Below, piece after piece: positions 1 through 11,720 of a stretch of DNA of 64,000 bases. The notes below the pieces were generated by a model. The model was not told the DNA's origin. It saw only the letters and a program-made list of their open reading frames with translations, and did no database searches. A program made the position numbers and the translations under genes. The stretch lies in assembly GCA_024036415.1 (NCBI GenBank), contig JAMWET010003419.1:882501-946500 (forward strand), read 5' to 3'. Position 1 is the first letter of the stretch. Each line of letters begins with the position of its first letter. The DNA comes from Prochilodus magdalenae (taxonomy: Eukaryota; Chordata; Actinopteri; Characiformes; Prochilodontidae).

Positions 1-1482
1 GTCCTGTTGAATAATCCCGTTCCTGGGGATCAAACCCAGGCCTTTCTTGCTGTAAACTGACCGCACACCGACACTCCCATCAAAGACGACATTTTCTGCA
101 ACTTCAGCTAGTTTGCGGCAGTGCTCAAGACTATGTGGGCAAAATACAGGACCTGGGATGAAAAGGCTGGACTCAACCTTAAGCGGGATACGATTCGTTA
201 AACGAGATGGCCAGTCAAGGGCCCAGGGCTTTGTTGCCCTTACTGATTTTTATTCATTTTTAATTGATTTTGTTCTTTAACTTTATAGAGCACAGTAATT
301 ATGGTAGTATGGTTGCTCATAAAATGCATATACGTTCAGAATCTTGATCACATCACCGTTCTAGAAAACTCCACACTCCAAACTGGAGAGCCAATAACAC
401 AAATATCATTGAGCTTCCAGTCTTTAACACTGTGCACACCGACTGGGCTGAAGCAAGCCACTCAGTGCTGTTATCCCCTCTCTGTTCCTAGCGTAGCTTC
501 ACGTGGCTAGTAACTGCAATCTCTCTCTGTCCGTGCTTCAAGGCTATTACATAACAGCAGAGCTGTACTGTACACCACGTCGCCCGTTCTGTGCCACGCT
601 GTTCTACTCTGTGCCCCGAGCTGCTAAACTGCTCTAATGCTCCAGCTCCTGTTCATTTCCCTGGTTTAGTAAATCAGGTTCAGTCTCAGCAACAAAACTA
701 AATCATTTCATAGCAGCTGTTATTTTCTTCTCTCATCCATTAAAGGCTGGACACATTTAAAGTTAGTTTGAGGAGATCTTGTATGCAAGGTAATAATGTG
801 GGTGGTCAGAGGGTGGTCCATCAGTAGCAAAGAGTTGGTGGGGTGCCGACCTGATTAAGCCACCAATATATGCTCACTATCTGGGATAGACAATGACATA
901 AAGCAAAAATTATATAATTAGCCTCCAGGCTAGTAGCCACATTAGCATGTTTGGTGGAACTAGTCAAACTATGTTTTTAAAATTCTCTTAATTCCTATTT
1001 TTAATTACAGGCTGTGTTCTCAGAAACACAGCCTGAGAACACAGACTTAAATTTTCAAACTTATTTCAAACTTAAATTTTATTTAAGTTTGACATAAAAT
1101 TTCAAGGAAATTTCAAGGAAATTTAACCTAATAGCAGAAAGCTTGGGAACTGCCTGTCGATCAACCCTCGCTTGGGTTTCAGGGCATATCATTCACCATC
1201 CAGTCCATATATACTGTAGCAACAATTCTGCAAAATCATGCAAACTTTCAAATTCTAAATGAAATTAAGCAATTTTAAACACAAATTTCAAATTTAAATG
1301 AAATCAGTAATGTAATGTCATACATTTCTCTAATTGGCTGTCAGATAGTTGAGCCCTGCCCATTACCCATTCGCACTGAAGTTATAAGGAGTGTTATGTG
1401 GGTCACTGACGATATGTGCATTTTTTAAAGTGAATTAAGTGCATCATTTTCCCCAAAATATAAATATTTAACACTTAGCATG
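1..1482. other. Non-coding, probable RIMS2 intron 1 (left part)
   Basis: No exon recognised on either strand. The first 60 bases carry a tRNA-promoter-like B-box stretch (ggatcaaaccc) that resembles the head of fish SINEs, but the rest of the SINE is not clear. A perfect 12-bp stem with a 9-base loop lies at 1012-1044. Assignment to RIMS2 intron 1 is inferred only from the orientation of the RIMS2 first coding exon at 10185-10336. Confidence 0.45.
1012..1044. repeat. Perfect 12-bp inverted repeat (hairpin)
   Basis: ctgtgttctcag at 1012-1023 is the exact reverse complement of ctgagaacacag at 1033-1044, separated by 9 bases. It is followed by AT-rich short direct repeats (aatttcaagg twice near 1100-1120). 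No function can be assigned. Confidence 0.7.
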
Positions 1483-1735
1483 TCATCGCTGTCCAAAGAA
1501 AAACAGGTATCTCCAAAATGGCAGCTTTACAGGAGAGGCCAAAAACCTCATGTCATTTGAATGGAAGTCAATGGAACCAGACGTCTTTCCCAGCAGTTTT
1601 GGGCCATTTCTGTTGGTGCATTCTTCATGAAATTCCCACACAGTGTAGACAGCAGCTCATGTGATCAAATGAGGCATAAAAGTAAAAATCAACAAAAATG
1701 GAGATACATGTTTTTCATTGGACAGCGATGATATA
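1483..1735 (+). mobile_element. MITE, family M1 copy 1 (~250 bp, ~30-bp TIRs)
   Basis: The left end (cgctgtccaaagaaaaac) and right end (gtttttcattggacagcg) are inverted repeats of each other. The same ~250-bp unit recurs at 8177-8430 (inverted), 32104-32350 and, more diverged, 43238-43475. The inside has no coding capacity. Its ends lie in TATA-rich sequence, so the target site is probably TA or TATA. The superfamily is not assigned. Confidence 0.8.
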
Positions 1736-3118
1736 TATTATATTATTTTTTATTTTTCAGTGCATCCAAATTAAATTAATTTTAGTTTTGTCTTGACTAT
1801 AAATCTCAAATAATACAACATAGTCCAACCACCCAGTCACACATATTATTAAGTAAAGTGTCGAAAAGGTATTTTAGTTACACAAAATTCTCAGTAAAAC
1901 ATTTTGCCATGATTATATGTTTGAAAATAAAATACTATGAAAATGTTGAAACAAGGCAAACTTAAAAGTTCTCAATTTACTAAAACCTCTTACTTGCTCA
2001 AATGTCAAGCAGCACAACCGGAAACACAAGGCTTTTATTTTGTCATGCTTTTGCAAAAGGGGGACCAGGGCATTGTCTGCACCTTTGTTGTGCAATGCCA
2101 AGGTCAACACCCCTTTCATAATTGAAGTAAAGGTGTGAATTGAGTAATTTTGGTTAGACAGGCTAAGTTTAGTAACCATGCGGCAGTGGAAACAGTAACA
2201 GTGGTTTAGTGGTGTATCTTGTTGTTCTGAAGCACTGTAGATTATGTTTATTGCTGTGTGGTTGAACTATCCCTTTAACTACAAGCTCCTCAAGTGTACT
2301 GCAACACAACACCACTATCTCCCCTGCCTATGAACCCAAGCAGCTGCCCAAATGGCTTGAAAACAGGTCGCTAGTGGAGAAGCCACAATAGATAAGCTAA
2401 TTCACTGAACAAAACACCAAACGCTCTATTACAGAGCCTACTGAGCCTCCATGTGCATTATAGCCCGTCCTAGACCTCCACCAGTCTCCCAAATTTGAAG
2501 GTATCCGCTGCTCTAATATGCTCGGTTCTGCTCAGAAAGGCTTTGTGTGTTTCAGTGTTTCTGTTTATGTGAGGGTGACAGTTGCGGATGTCTACCAGGT
2601 CTGGTTTGTTCATAGTCTCATTAGATTTATGCTTAGACTGGGAATGTAATACATGAAGGGTCTTCGTTTGCATGAAACTGTATATAATTAAATGATTCCA
2701 TTTAGTACAACAGTGTGGCAAATTCAGGCACGCGGAGAACAGCCATCCCGCTACACTAGTACTGGGAACCACTGCTTTTACTAGAGTACACGCTCTTAAA
2801 GGCATGTTCACAAGCATAACAAGGCCGTGTGGTGTGTTTGCCCTCGCAGTGTCCTGACCCCTGGGGGCAGTCAGAGTAAGGGGGGAGGGGAAAGCAGGGA
2901 GGGCTGTACATGTTGGAGGAGAATATGGGCCATGTGTGTGTCTAATGCATGTTCCTGAGAATTGCACTCTACCCACCTCATGACCGCTGCTATCACAGTG
3001 GTACTAGGGGATTTTTGAGGTAGCTGGTAATGACTTTAGAACAAAGGGGTGGGGGGGGGGGGTGCAATCTCTGGAGTCTGATCACTCTAGGCTGTTATCT
3101 CAAGTCATACAGAACCAG
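1736..3118. other. Non-coding stretch, no gene recognised
   Basis: Probable RIMS2 intron. A 14-bp run of G at about 3049-3062 follows ggggt. Open frames here are short, have no relatives that I recognise and are not flanked by convincing splice sites. Confidence 0.4.
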
Positions 3119-3962
3119 AACATTATGACCACCTGACTAGAATGCTGTTGGTCCTCCCAGTATTGCCACCAAAACTGCTCTGACTCACCAAAGCATGGAC
3201 AAAAACTCTGAAAGAGCCATTTGGTATCTGTCACCAAGAAGTCACCATCAATCTGACTTTTTGTTCCAACACACACCACAGAAGCTTAATTGGACTGAGA
3301 TCTGGAGAACCTGGAGGTCAGAACACTTCATCGTGTTCCTCAAACTATTCCCAAACAATGAATGTACTGTAGTGTGGTAGGGTGCACCAAGTCCAGAACG
3401 ATGTTTTGGGTAGGCGGCACGTGTCACTTGACCACATGCATGCTGGACCCAGAGTTTCCCAGCTGAGTACCACCCAGAATAATACTTTCCATCCACTAGC
3501 TTGTATTCTTCTCATAGTGCATCCAGGTGCCATCACTTCCCCATGTAAACGATACACATGCCCATTTTGTCTATATGACATAAAAGGCCTCGGTAGACCA
3601 GACAACCTTGCCCGTATGTCCACTGTATGCACTTTCAATGTATGACAAGGGATGGCACTCTGACAAGTCAATAGCTACGCAGCCCCATCATCATCAAGGT
3701 CTTTGTGCCTTCTGAGGATTTAGACCAGGTGGGATAGCCTTTGTTGCCTTGGGCACCCAACACCCCTGTAGCCAGTTTGTGGTTTGTTCCTCGCTGTCGG
3801 TTGGTATTCACCATTGCTGACTGGGAGCACCACACAAATCTAGCTGTTTTGACAGGGATGGGCAACATTTTATTATATTTGATAGTATTTCTAATGCTAG
3901 TCCCTGATATGGTCCATTGTTGCGAGATAAAGAGGTCATTTAATAAGTGGTCATAATGTTTC
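3119..3962. mobile_element. DNA-transposon remnant, family M2 copy 1
   Basis: The ends are short inverted repeats: acattatgaccacct near 3119 and agtggtcataatgt near 3948-3960. The internal part resembles 26800-27310 (shared blocks such as cccagagttt and tctactagctt). The left end also resembles the start of the Tc1-like remnant at about 12886 (attatgaccact). No intact transposase frame is present. Confidence 0.65.
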
Positions 3963-4717
3963 TGTGAATATAACACATTTAAATATTAAAATATGTTAAA
4001 ATAAAATTATAACTGCATATATAATTGTACATATATTTCTTATTTCTTGTTAGCAGAGAAGCTCTTGATGGAATCCAGCTTTTGGGAAACCCTGACGTTA
4101 CAACTTTCAGTGTTTATTATTAAGCAAGTTCTGTTTTCATCACACGCTTGCCTAACCAAGCTGTCAAGCTACAAGTAAAAGACCTGGACACATTTATGTA
4201 AAATGACTTGCTAGCTACATCAGTCTACATCTTATACTCTACTCTGATCACCAGTGCCATCATCGGTGCCCCCATCAGTTCTGGCTCCTGAATTCCTGCC
4301 TGTAGTGTAGTTTGTGTGGGCTACCACTGTCCAGACAAAGCCAGAGACATTGGACTACCAACTGAGCTGTATGTGATACTTGGAGCTGATGCAAAACTGC
4401 GTTTTCTAAACTAAGGTGGATATTACATGGACAGTGCCTTTTAATATGTGGTGGACGTATGAGGAAAGACTGGTTGAAGGAGCTCTGAGAACTTAGGTTG
4501 GAATTCTTGGAGGTTTCTACATGTAGCTAAAAGGCAAATCATCAAACACTTCTCGAAACATCCATCTTAAATCCTGAACTAGCTCTTTCATTGTGTGACC
4601 TAGATTGTCTAGTTATGAGTCCAGTCTGGTTTACATTAGATATGCTTATACTGCAGCATAACTTTTAAAACTGAATAGTCTACATATCCAACCTAATGGC
4701 ACCAGGCTGTACACTTA
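3963..4717. other. Non-coding stretch, nothing recognised
   Basis: No open frame with recognisable homology and no clear repeat structure. Probably RIMS2 intron sequence. Confidence 0.35.
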
Positions 4718-5250
4718 CAGGGGTTGGACAATGAAACTGAAACACCTGTCATTTTAGTGTGGGAGGTCTCATGGCTAAATTGGACCAGCCTGGTGGCCAG
4801 TCTTCATTAATTGCACATTGCACCAGTAAGAGCAGAGTGTGAAGGTTCAGTTAGCAGGTAAGAGCACAGTTCTGCTCAAAATACTGCAATGCACACAGCA
4901 TTATGGGTGACATACCAGAGTTCAAAAGAGGACAACTTGTTGGTGCACGTCTTGCTGGCGCATCTGTGACCAAGACAGCAAGTCTTTGTGATGTATCAAG
5001 AGCCACGGTATCCAGGGTAATGTCAGCATACCACCAAGAAGGACGAACCGCCACCAGCATCACGTAGTGACCTGGCCACTATCCTGCAAGAAGACTGGCT
5101 TAAACTCCCTCTGACCACTGTGCAGGACGCAGTATATGTCAATCCCAAGACCAACTGACGCTGTATTGGCCGCAAAAGGAGGCCCTACACCATACTAATA
5201 AATGATTGTGGTCTAAAACCAGGTGTTTCAGTTTCATTGTCCAACCCCTG
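4718..5250 (+). mobile_element. Tc1/mariner element, internally deleted (copy A)
   Basis: The ends are inverted repeats beginning caggggttggacaatgaaac and are flanked by TA on both sides, the Tc1/mariner target site. Reading plus from about 4903, the left half still encodes a Tc1-type helix-turn-helix start (MGDIPEFKRGQLVGAR, later VSRATVSRVMSAYHQEGRT). The sequence then jumps to a short 3' part, so the DDE catalytic core is gone. About 533 bp long, non-autonomous. A near-identical copy lies inverted at 6894-7423. Confidence 0.88.
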
Positions 5251-6893
5251 TATATTCCAGCCCACAGCCCGGCCAGCTAATGGACAATCAGGGTGCTGCA
5301 GCAGGGTCCGCCCATCCAATCTCCATGGTACTGGCTGTCAATACACCATATGTTTGGAACCTGAAGGCATCCAATAAGCCCCACAATGGCTGATAATAAT
5401 TCAACCTGCAGTGATAAAGAATCTGATAACAGTCAGAAAGTGAAACCCTACTTTTGAACTCGAGGTGTGCTCAACAGCTAGGCTTTTGGGATCTCACTTT
5501 GTTCTGGCTTCCAGAAAGTGCTTCCAGTGCATTTCAGGCCAGGAGTCTTTTAGGCCAGATTGCTTTTGAATAAGACCAATACTGGGCAGTGAATGAAGGG
5601 GTCAAATATCATATATCATCCATAACCGTACACCGTATTTGATTATAAGGGATAAAGAGGGTCTGGAAAATGGGCATGTAAAAATGAATTATGCCAGCCT
5701 TTGGTACATAAAACTACACAAAGGTCACATGGGAGAAAGTAGGATACGGGCCCTTCAAACGGCCAAGCGAGTACTATTAGAGGTATGCATGCATACTCAA
5801 ACAGCAAGAGGGTCAAGTATTCATATTTAACCATCCATTATGAATATTTAAAAACCGTATTAGGCTGACATGGCCGAAAGTACTGCCTCTTCAATAACCT
5901 CACAATACCCGGTGAACAGCCTCCCTCTGAAAAAACACACATAAATAGACGAAGCAGGCCGGGGGAGCACATGACAAAGCCCGAGCCAACAGCAGGCCTC
6001 TGACAAAGAGAGGACATGAGGTCTACGTACGCATTAGTCATGAGCTACCTAGCCCCCTCTGTTGTTTTGTAACTCTACACCACACAATATGCCAACAGAT
6101 CAAAGGCTCGGGTCCACGTCTGTAATGGTGGTAACCAACGACGGTCCTCTTTATTGCCATCAGTGCTGGAAGTGCTGCGCTCTCTCTTTCTTTCTGGCTC
6201 TCTGACAGGGAGAAGACAAAGTGGCCAAACGCTGAATGGCATGTGAGAGAGTGAGTGTGTATAAGATGATTCACACACCAGCATCGAGGTGGCTGAGGCT
6301 CGGAGTCGATGAGTCACTTTAACCATAAGTATAGCACCATCTCTGCTCCGTTTCCGCACGCCCACCAGCATTAATATTTAACTAATGACGAGAGAGCGCC
6401 ACTACACAGGCTCCATTATGGCTCTGTAAGCTGTCACAATCATTCCACAGGCTAAAGCAAACAAATCCTGGTACAGAGAGACCTTCGTGAGAACGTGCGG
6501 CGCGTCATGCGTTTGCTTTTGCCGACCATGGAACCGCTACTGGGCGTGCTCAGACGGCAAGGTGAGCGGATGAGGCAGGTGAGCGCAGATGAATAAGGGG
6601 CCCTACAACTCTGATCCTGGAGGGCCAGCTTGGTGATTTTCCTGCTCAAACAAAGGCATATAACAGCTCAGCCAATCGGATTTCTCCAAAACCGGAATAA
6701 CTAGTTTTACTGCCTTAGTCACTGAGTAGGGAATTACCAAACTCAGGACCAGTAAACTTGTGGGCAATCATTAAACCAAACCATCAAAATATCAATAACA
6801 CTTCACAATAAGACTCTTATATGGAGTTTATGGGTGGTATAAAATTAGCATATTAATGTTTATAAATTAGATCAGAAATCCAGTGTAGAGGTA
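5251..6893. other. Repeat-poor non-coding block in probable RIMS2 intron
   Basis: Sits between two inverted Tc1 copies. No exon found. It carries an AP-1-like tgagtca near 6309 and has little of the microsatellite or MITE content of its neighbours. A conserved non-coding element is possible but cannot be shown from one sequence. Confidence 0.35.
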
Positions 6894-7423
6894 CAGGGGT
6901 TGGACAATGAAACTGAAACACCTGGTTTTAGACCACAATCATTTATTAGTATGGTGTAGGGCCTCCTTTTGCGGCCAGTACAGCGTCAGTTGGTCTTGGG
7001 AATGACATATACTGCGTCCTGCACAGTGGTCAGAGGGAGAAGCCATTCTTCTTGCAGGATAGTGGCCAGGTCACTACGTGATGCTGGTGGAGGTTCGTCC
7101 TTCTTGGTGGTATGCTGACATTACCCTGGATACCGTGGCTCTTCATACATCACAAAGACTTGCTGTCTTGGTCACAGATGCACCAGCAAGACGAGCACCA
7201 ACAGTTTGTCCTCTTTTGAACTCTGGTATGTCACCCATAATGTTGTGTGCATTGCAGTATTTTGAGCAGAACTGTGCTCTTACCTGCTAACTGAACCTTC
7301 ACACTCTGCTCTTACTGGTGCAATGTGCAGTTAATGAAGATTGGCCACCAGGCTGGTCCAATTTAGCCATGAGACCTCCCACACTAAAATGACAGGTGTT
7401 TCAGTTTCATTGTCCAACCCCTG
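6894..7423 (-). mobile_element. Tc1/mariner element, internally deleted (copy B, inverted)
   Basis: Reverse-complement copy of 4718-5250 with the same TA-flanked ends and the same internal deletion, so both derive from one already deleted master element rather than from independent deletions. Its helix-turn-helix start reads on the minus strand. About 530 bp. Confidence 0.88.
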
Positions 7424-8176
7424 TATATGATCCATATAACCAGAAGATGGAGGGGTAAAAACTATAAGCTGCCAAAAGTGATGTATTAACATTTATGTTG
7501 ATTTTGTGATGTCTCATCATGTGTTATTTCTAGGGCTTTCTTATTATAAGTTCTTGTGCATTTTTGTAAGCTTTAGTCTGTTTAGGAAAAAAAGTCACTG
7601 TTGTTAGTCGACTTGAAGGGTCTCAGTCGACTTAAAGGGTCGCCGACTGACGATTCGATTCGTCGACTTCTAGAGGGCAGCCCTAGTTATTTCCAATGTG
7701 AATATAATACAATCAAACATAAATGATTGTTTTAGCGCTACTGATGCAAATAATATCGCTGCTTTGACACAGAACACTGAAAATTCTAGCTTTTACTGTA
7801 TACTATATACTTTACATAACATTATAGAAGTCCTACGACAAGATTGCATACCCCACAATAAAGGTCATGACTTTTAGGTTATGATAATAAAGGTTATGAC
7901 TACTTTAGATCAGCTGAATTCTGTTTCAAACAAACTCCAGGCATACACATGAAGCAATCAGCCCAAAACCATATAAAACACAGAGTGAGAACACAGTTCT
8001 GTGTCTTGGTCCCAAAAGAACCACCCTTAGTAAAGTTCTTTAGGGAAACGGAAGTAGCTTTTATTGCTTGGCACCAAAGAACCCTTTACGGGACCTTCAC
8101 TTCAGTGCAGGTCCACTTAGATAGGGTTCACAGCATGCGCCACTCTTAATCATCGATCATAACATATCTAAGACGT
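7424..8176. other. Non-coding stretch with short palindromic repeat debris
   Basis: Contains ttcgattcgtcgac-type short palindromes near 7600-7670 and, near 7990-8110, the aaccacccttagtaaagttc/agaaccctt type motif common in fish interspersed repeats. No gene seen. Confidence 0.4.
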
Positions 8177-8430
8177 ATATCGTCGCTGTCCAAAGAAAAA
8201 CATGTATCTCCATTTTTGTTGATTTTTACTTTTATGCCTCATTCGATTACATGAGCTGCTGTTTACACTGTGTACAGATTTCATAAAGAGTGGACCAACA
8301 GAAGTGGCCCAAATCTGCTTGGTAAGACGTCTGGTTCCATTGACTTCCATTCAAATTAAACGAGGTTTTTGGCCTCTCCTGGAAAGTTGCCATTTTGGAG
8401 ATACCTGTTTTTTTTGGACAGTGACGATAT
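8177..8430 (-). mobile_element. MITE, family M1 copy 2 (inverted)
   Basis: Inverted copy of the unit at 1483-1735: begins atatcgtcgctgtccaaag and ends ggacagtgacgatat, with the internal region in the opposite orientation. Non-coding. Confidence 0.82.
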
Positions 8431-8697
8431 ACTAGAATTGGTATCTGATAGACTTAATGGCCTCAGGGTCAGCACACAGAACTGACATACCCTGAACCTC
8501 AAACACTGTTGCTGCTCAACCACACAAACAGCCCAGAATATTCTTTAGGGCGTGGAGAAGTCGACCATTCCAGGCTGAGAATGTCACTTTCCATACCATT
8601 TCCAAGGAACCGAATCATCAGTGGGCTTGTCTGATGTTCATGTTTAATCGAGGCCGAAGTTGACGTCCTATTCACTCAGCTTCTCAATCGAATGCTC

Positions 8698-8782
8698 TGT
8701 TCCACCTTAAATGCTACACCTTCTACCAGCAGCAGAATGGAACCGCAGAACCATTTAAGGTGAAGTGGAAAATCTGACTAGC
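8698..8782. repeat. Short palindromic repeat, family M3 copy 1
   Basis: ttccaccttaaatg at the left and catttaaggtg(aa)gtggaa at the right are imperfect inverted repeats around about 45 bases. The same motif forms the better hairpin at 10413-10472 and appears as a half copy near 34078. Confidence 0.65.
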
Positions 8783-10184
8783 TGACCTCTTCCTTTTGCT
8801 CTGAGGGAGTTGTTCCTTGGCACTGTCGCCCTTGGCTTGCTCACTTTAATCCACTTTGTGTTGTTTTTCAGGGTCTATTTTATTTTCCTATCTGTATCTA
8901 TTTTGACATGTTGCTGCTGTGTGATCATCAAGGAGTCTTTATTTAAACCAGCCAATCAGAGCAGAGCTCATTAGATTATTCATTAGCTCGGCCAAACCGG
9001 GAAAACAAACGTATTTCGTTCTAGGACCGAATAAAATGGTGTAAACGGGCGTGTAAAACCGCATCTGCCCAATTTCGCCACTACCAGGTCACATACCTTC
9101 TATATACACCATCAGAGAACTGTTTTAAATGCTGAAGAAATGCTTCAATGGCACCTTTGAACTGTGGGCTCGCTCTGAAGATAACAGGGGAGTCCTTCAT
9201 ACGCACAACTAGCCCATATGAAATAGTCCCAATGGAGCTCAATGCGGCTGCACACCCTTGGACAAAAACTTTGAAGACACCAGTTTACTACTAACAGGGA
9301 GCTTGCTCTGCTTTCACTGCAGCATCCACCTCTAATCTTCTAAGACAGCTTTCCTCTAGATGCTGGAACATTGCTGTGAGGGTTTGATTGCAGCCTCAAG
9401 AGCATTACTGAGGATGTGAGATGATAAGTCCTAGATCACAAATCAGCCCAAAGGTGATAGAGGTAGCTGCATTACTCTAGAGACCACCCTACGCCCATTT
9501 CTAACCCTCTAGCTTGGCATTAAGCATGGTGACCTTATAGGTGAGGCTGCTCCGACCTGCAGTGCCTTTCTATGGAGACTGTGTGCATGACTGCACGACC
9601 GGTTCAGCAATGATTCCACCTTGGAGTAGCTGGATGAGCTGGATTCACTAACTAGAGGAAGTGCCTGGACACAGAGCCTCCAGAAAGGCTCCTCGGAGGG
9701 TTTAAGCTGGACCAGAGCGAGCCAGACTGGGGGAGCAGGAGCGGACAGCGCCGTGGTGCTGAAAGCGCTCTCCGCTAGCGTTACAGCTGCTGGAGCTCAA
9801 TACAGCCACCACATCCTCTCCGCCTGTTACTAAACGGTACCGCGTCGACGGGTTTGAGGCTAGCACGGGCGACCTGAGCGCAGATGACGTAAATCTGCTG
9901 AACGATGTGATGTAAAATGTCAAAAGCCCTTGAAAAATGGCGTCTCTCATTAGCCACACTGCTAGAGAGCCCAGCAGGCCTGGAATCAAGGCTGGAGAGA
10001 CATAATGAGACGGTCTACCACAACGACACACGTACTGATGTTCTCCAGCAAGCTGATCAGGAGCCCAACAGACCATCATAACAAACAACCAAACCAGCCC
10101 TCAGGATCTGGAGCACCAAAGACACCAAGACCTGGCCTAGCCCTTCTCCAGCGAACACGGCTAGGGCTGCAGCCCTGGGCTTAC
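8783..10184. other. RIMS2: Non-coding, proximal RIMS2 intron 1
   Basis: No other coding exon recognised directly downstream of RIMS2 coding exon 1. GC content rises toward 9700-10200 as the promoter is approached. Confidence 0.45.
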
Positions 10185-10336
10185 TTCAACATGGACTGCT
10201 CCTTCTCCTCCTCTCGCCGCTGACGGTCCATCACGTCCAGGATGATCCTCCTCTCCTCCTCGGTGAGGTGGCTCAGGTCCGGCATGTCCGGCAGCACCGC
10301 GGCCGGCCCGCCTCGGGGCCCGAGTGGAGCGGACAT
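10185..10336 (-). CDS. RIMS2: RIMS2 first coding exon (N-terminal Rab3-binding helix), partial gene
   Basis: Regulating synaptic membrane exocytosis protein 2 is an active-zone scaffold that links Rab3 vesicles to Munc13 and calcium channels. This exon encodes residues 1-50 and two bases of codon 51: MSAPLGPRGG, a short Pro/Ala linker, then DLSHLTEEERRIILDVMDRQ and a Glu/Arg-rich tail, the conserved N-terminal RIM helix that binds Rab3. The exon ends AA followed by gtaagc (donor at 10183-10184), so the K codon is split. The start at 10336 is preferred over an in-frame ATG at 10405 because known RIM2 proteins begin MSAP. The zinc finger, PDZ and C2 domains must lie further left; none was found in 1-10184. 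DCAF13 upstream on the same strand matches human gene order. A teleost rims2a or rims2b paralogue cannot be told apart here. Confidence 0.93.
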
Positions 10337-10412
10337 CTTCACGGCCACTTGCTGAGAACGAAAGAGCACCGACAGGCTTAAAACCGAGGCTAGGAGAAGT
10401 TGCAATTAATTC

Positions 10413-10472
10413 CGTTCCACCTTAAATGGTGCGGGCGCCGCTGAACCGCTGCACCGTTTAAGGTGGAACCGA
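10413..10472. repeat. Palindromic MITE-like hairpin at the RIMS2 5' end, family M3 copy 2
   Basis: gttccaccttaaatggtgc and gcaccgtttaaggtggaac are near-perfect inverted arms (one mismatch) around a GC-rich loop. It lies about 80-140 bases upstream of the RIMS2 start codon, so it is probably in the 5' UTR or core promoter. Confidence 0.75.
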
Positions 10473-10899
10473 CGGAACCAGAAGCTGAAGCCTATGAAGC
10501 TGAGTTCATGGGTTGTCATTTAGCTAGCCTAGCCTTTCCTGCCCTCGTCGACTTTCACCACAAACACGAGGACCTGAACGTGTAGTAGCGGAGGCTGTCA
10601 GCTTCCAGCAGCGAAGGAACCGGTCGAGCCGGAACGTCCTTGGACCTAAAGGATCCCTTCTGGATCAGAGGAAGACTGATAGCTAGCAGAGGCAGAGTTA
10701 ATACAAACTAGCATTGTTCAGGCAGCCTCGTCTAAAATCTCTCCCCCCATATACGGACAAACCAGAGAGGACATGCCGGGAAAGCAGCGTGTACTCCAGC
10801 TCCATAGGCTCCATCTGTCCATCAGCTAGATGTGTGAGGTGTGATGTGTGTGAAATGCTAGCTCTTGCCTTTTATGTTGTCTTATTTTGCAGTCATGTT

Positions 10900-11720
10900 A
10901 AATCCTTCCCATCCTCGTCGCCGTCATCCTCCAAGAAACGGCTCCTGGCATCCTTAATGTATCAAAAACACGCTGAGGTCTGCTGTCCTTTTGCTCTCCT
11001 CCTCCGCTCCCTTCTTCTTCCTTTCCCCTCCAGGTTGGGTGATTCTTCAAGATTTCTTAAATACAGGGGGAAAAATGGACGCGACGAAAAAGGCAAAAAA
11101 AAATCCTCACTGTCCGCGTGGGCGGAGCGACGGGGAGACGTAACGAGCGTAGAGTCTTCTTTACACACCCGCTTTCCGTCAGGACCCGCCCACCCGCGCT
11201 GGGATTGGCCACCGCTTGGTTCCCACAGAAACAGCGGCTCGTTACTCTCAGCGCACGAGGCTGAACGTTACCAGCCAACCATAGCGCAGGAGGCTGGAAA
11301 CGAGCCTAACGCTCGCGAAGGAGATTCCCTATTATCTAGCCAAATGTGCCTACTACAGCCAATCATATCGCACCGAGTACAAACTAGCAGCCAATCCTAG
11401 CGCAGGAGGGGCGGGGCTTGTCTGAATAGGAGTGGGAAAAACAATAACGTGCAAACAGTCGCGGCGGCCAAAAGTGTGTGTATGTGTGTGTGGAGGTGGG
11501 GGGGAGCTTTCGTTCATTGACAGCCAGGAGGGGAGCAGCTCGAAAAGCCGGACTGGAGTGCTCACTAGAGGATCCGCTCCACTCTATAAATAGCACGAGC
11601 CAGAAATGTCCACTAATAACCAGTCGATTCATAGCGGAGGATTTCCCACGCCTGCGTGTACACTACCGCCGCCAGAGACGTGGAGAAACCCCGAGAGCAG
11701 ACTGCATTGCTTCACAGTGA
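10900..11720. promoter_or_regulatory. RIMS2: CpG-rich promoter region upstream of RIMS2, with CCAAT boxes
   Basis: CpG dinucleotides are frequent here and rare in the flanks. CCAAT boxes occur as attgg at 11204-11208 and ccaat at 11359-11363 and 11391-11395, with a near match (ccaac) at 11276-11280. Three of them sit in a loosely repeated agccaatc..tcgca context. A TATA-like tataaatag lies at 11585-11593 on the plus strand, with no known gene on that side. The long plus frame through here is a CpG artefact. Confidence 0.55.

Noticed and set aside
4851..5063. 70-codon frame repeated at 7078-7290
   Set aside because: Antisense shadow of the Tc1 helix-turn-helix region in two element copies.
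9702..10088. 128-codon minus frame next to RIMS2 exon 1
   Set aside because: Located in intron sequence after the exon 1 donor, no homology to RIM exon 2 (zinc finger) or any other family.
10337..10405. Upstream in-frame ATG extending RIMS2 by 23 residues
   Set aside because: Hydrophobic leader (LLLASVLSLSVLF) is not found in RIM proteins, which start MSAP; taken as 5' UTR.
10714..11400. 228-codon plus frame in the RIMS2 upstream region
   Set aside because: Falls in CpG-rich promoter DNA where stops are scarce. Composition is Ser/Arg-rich without domain or family resemblance.
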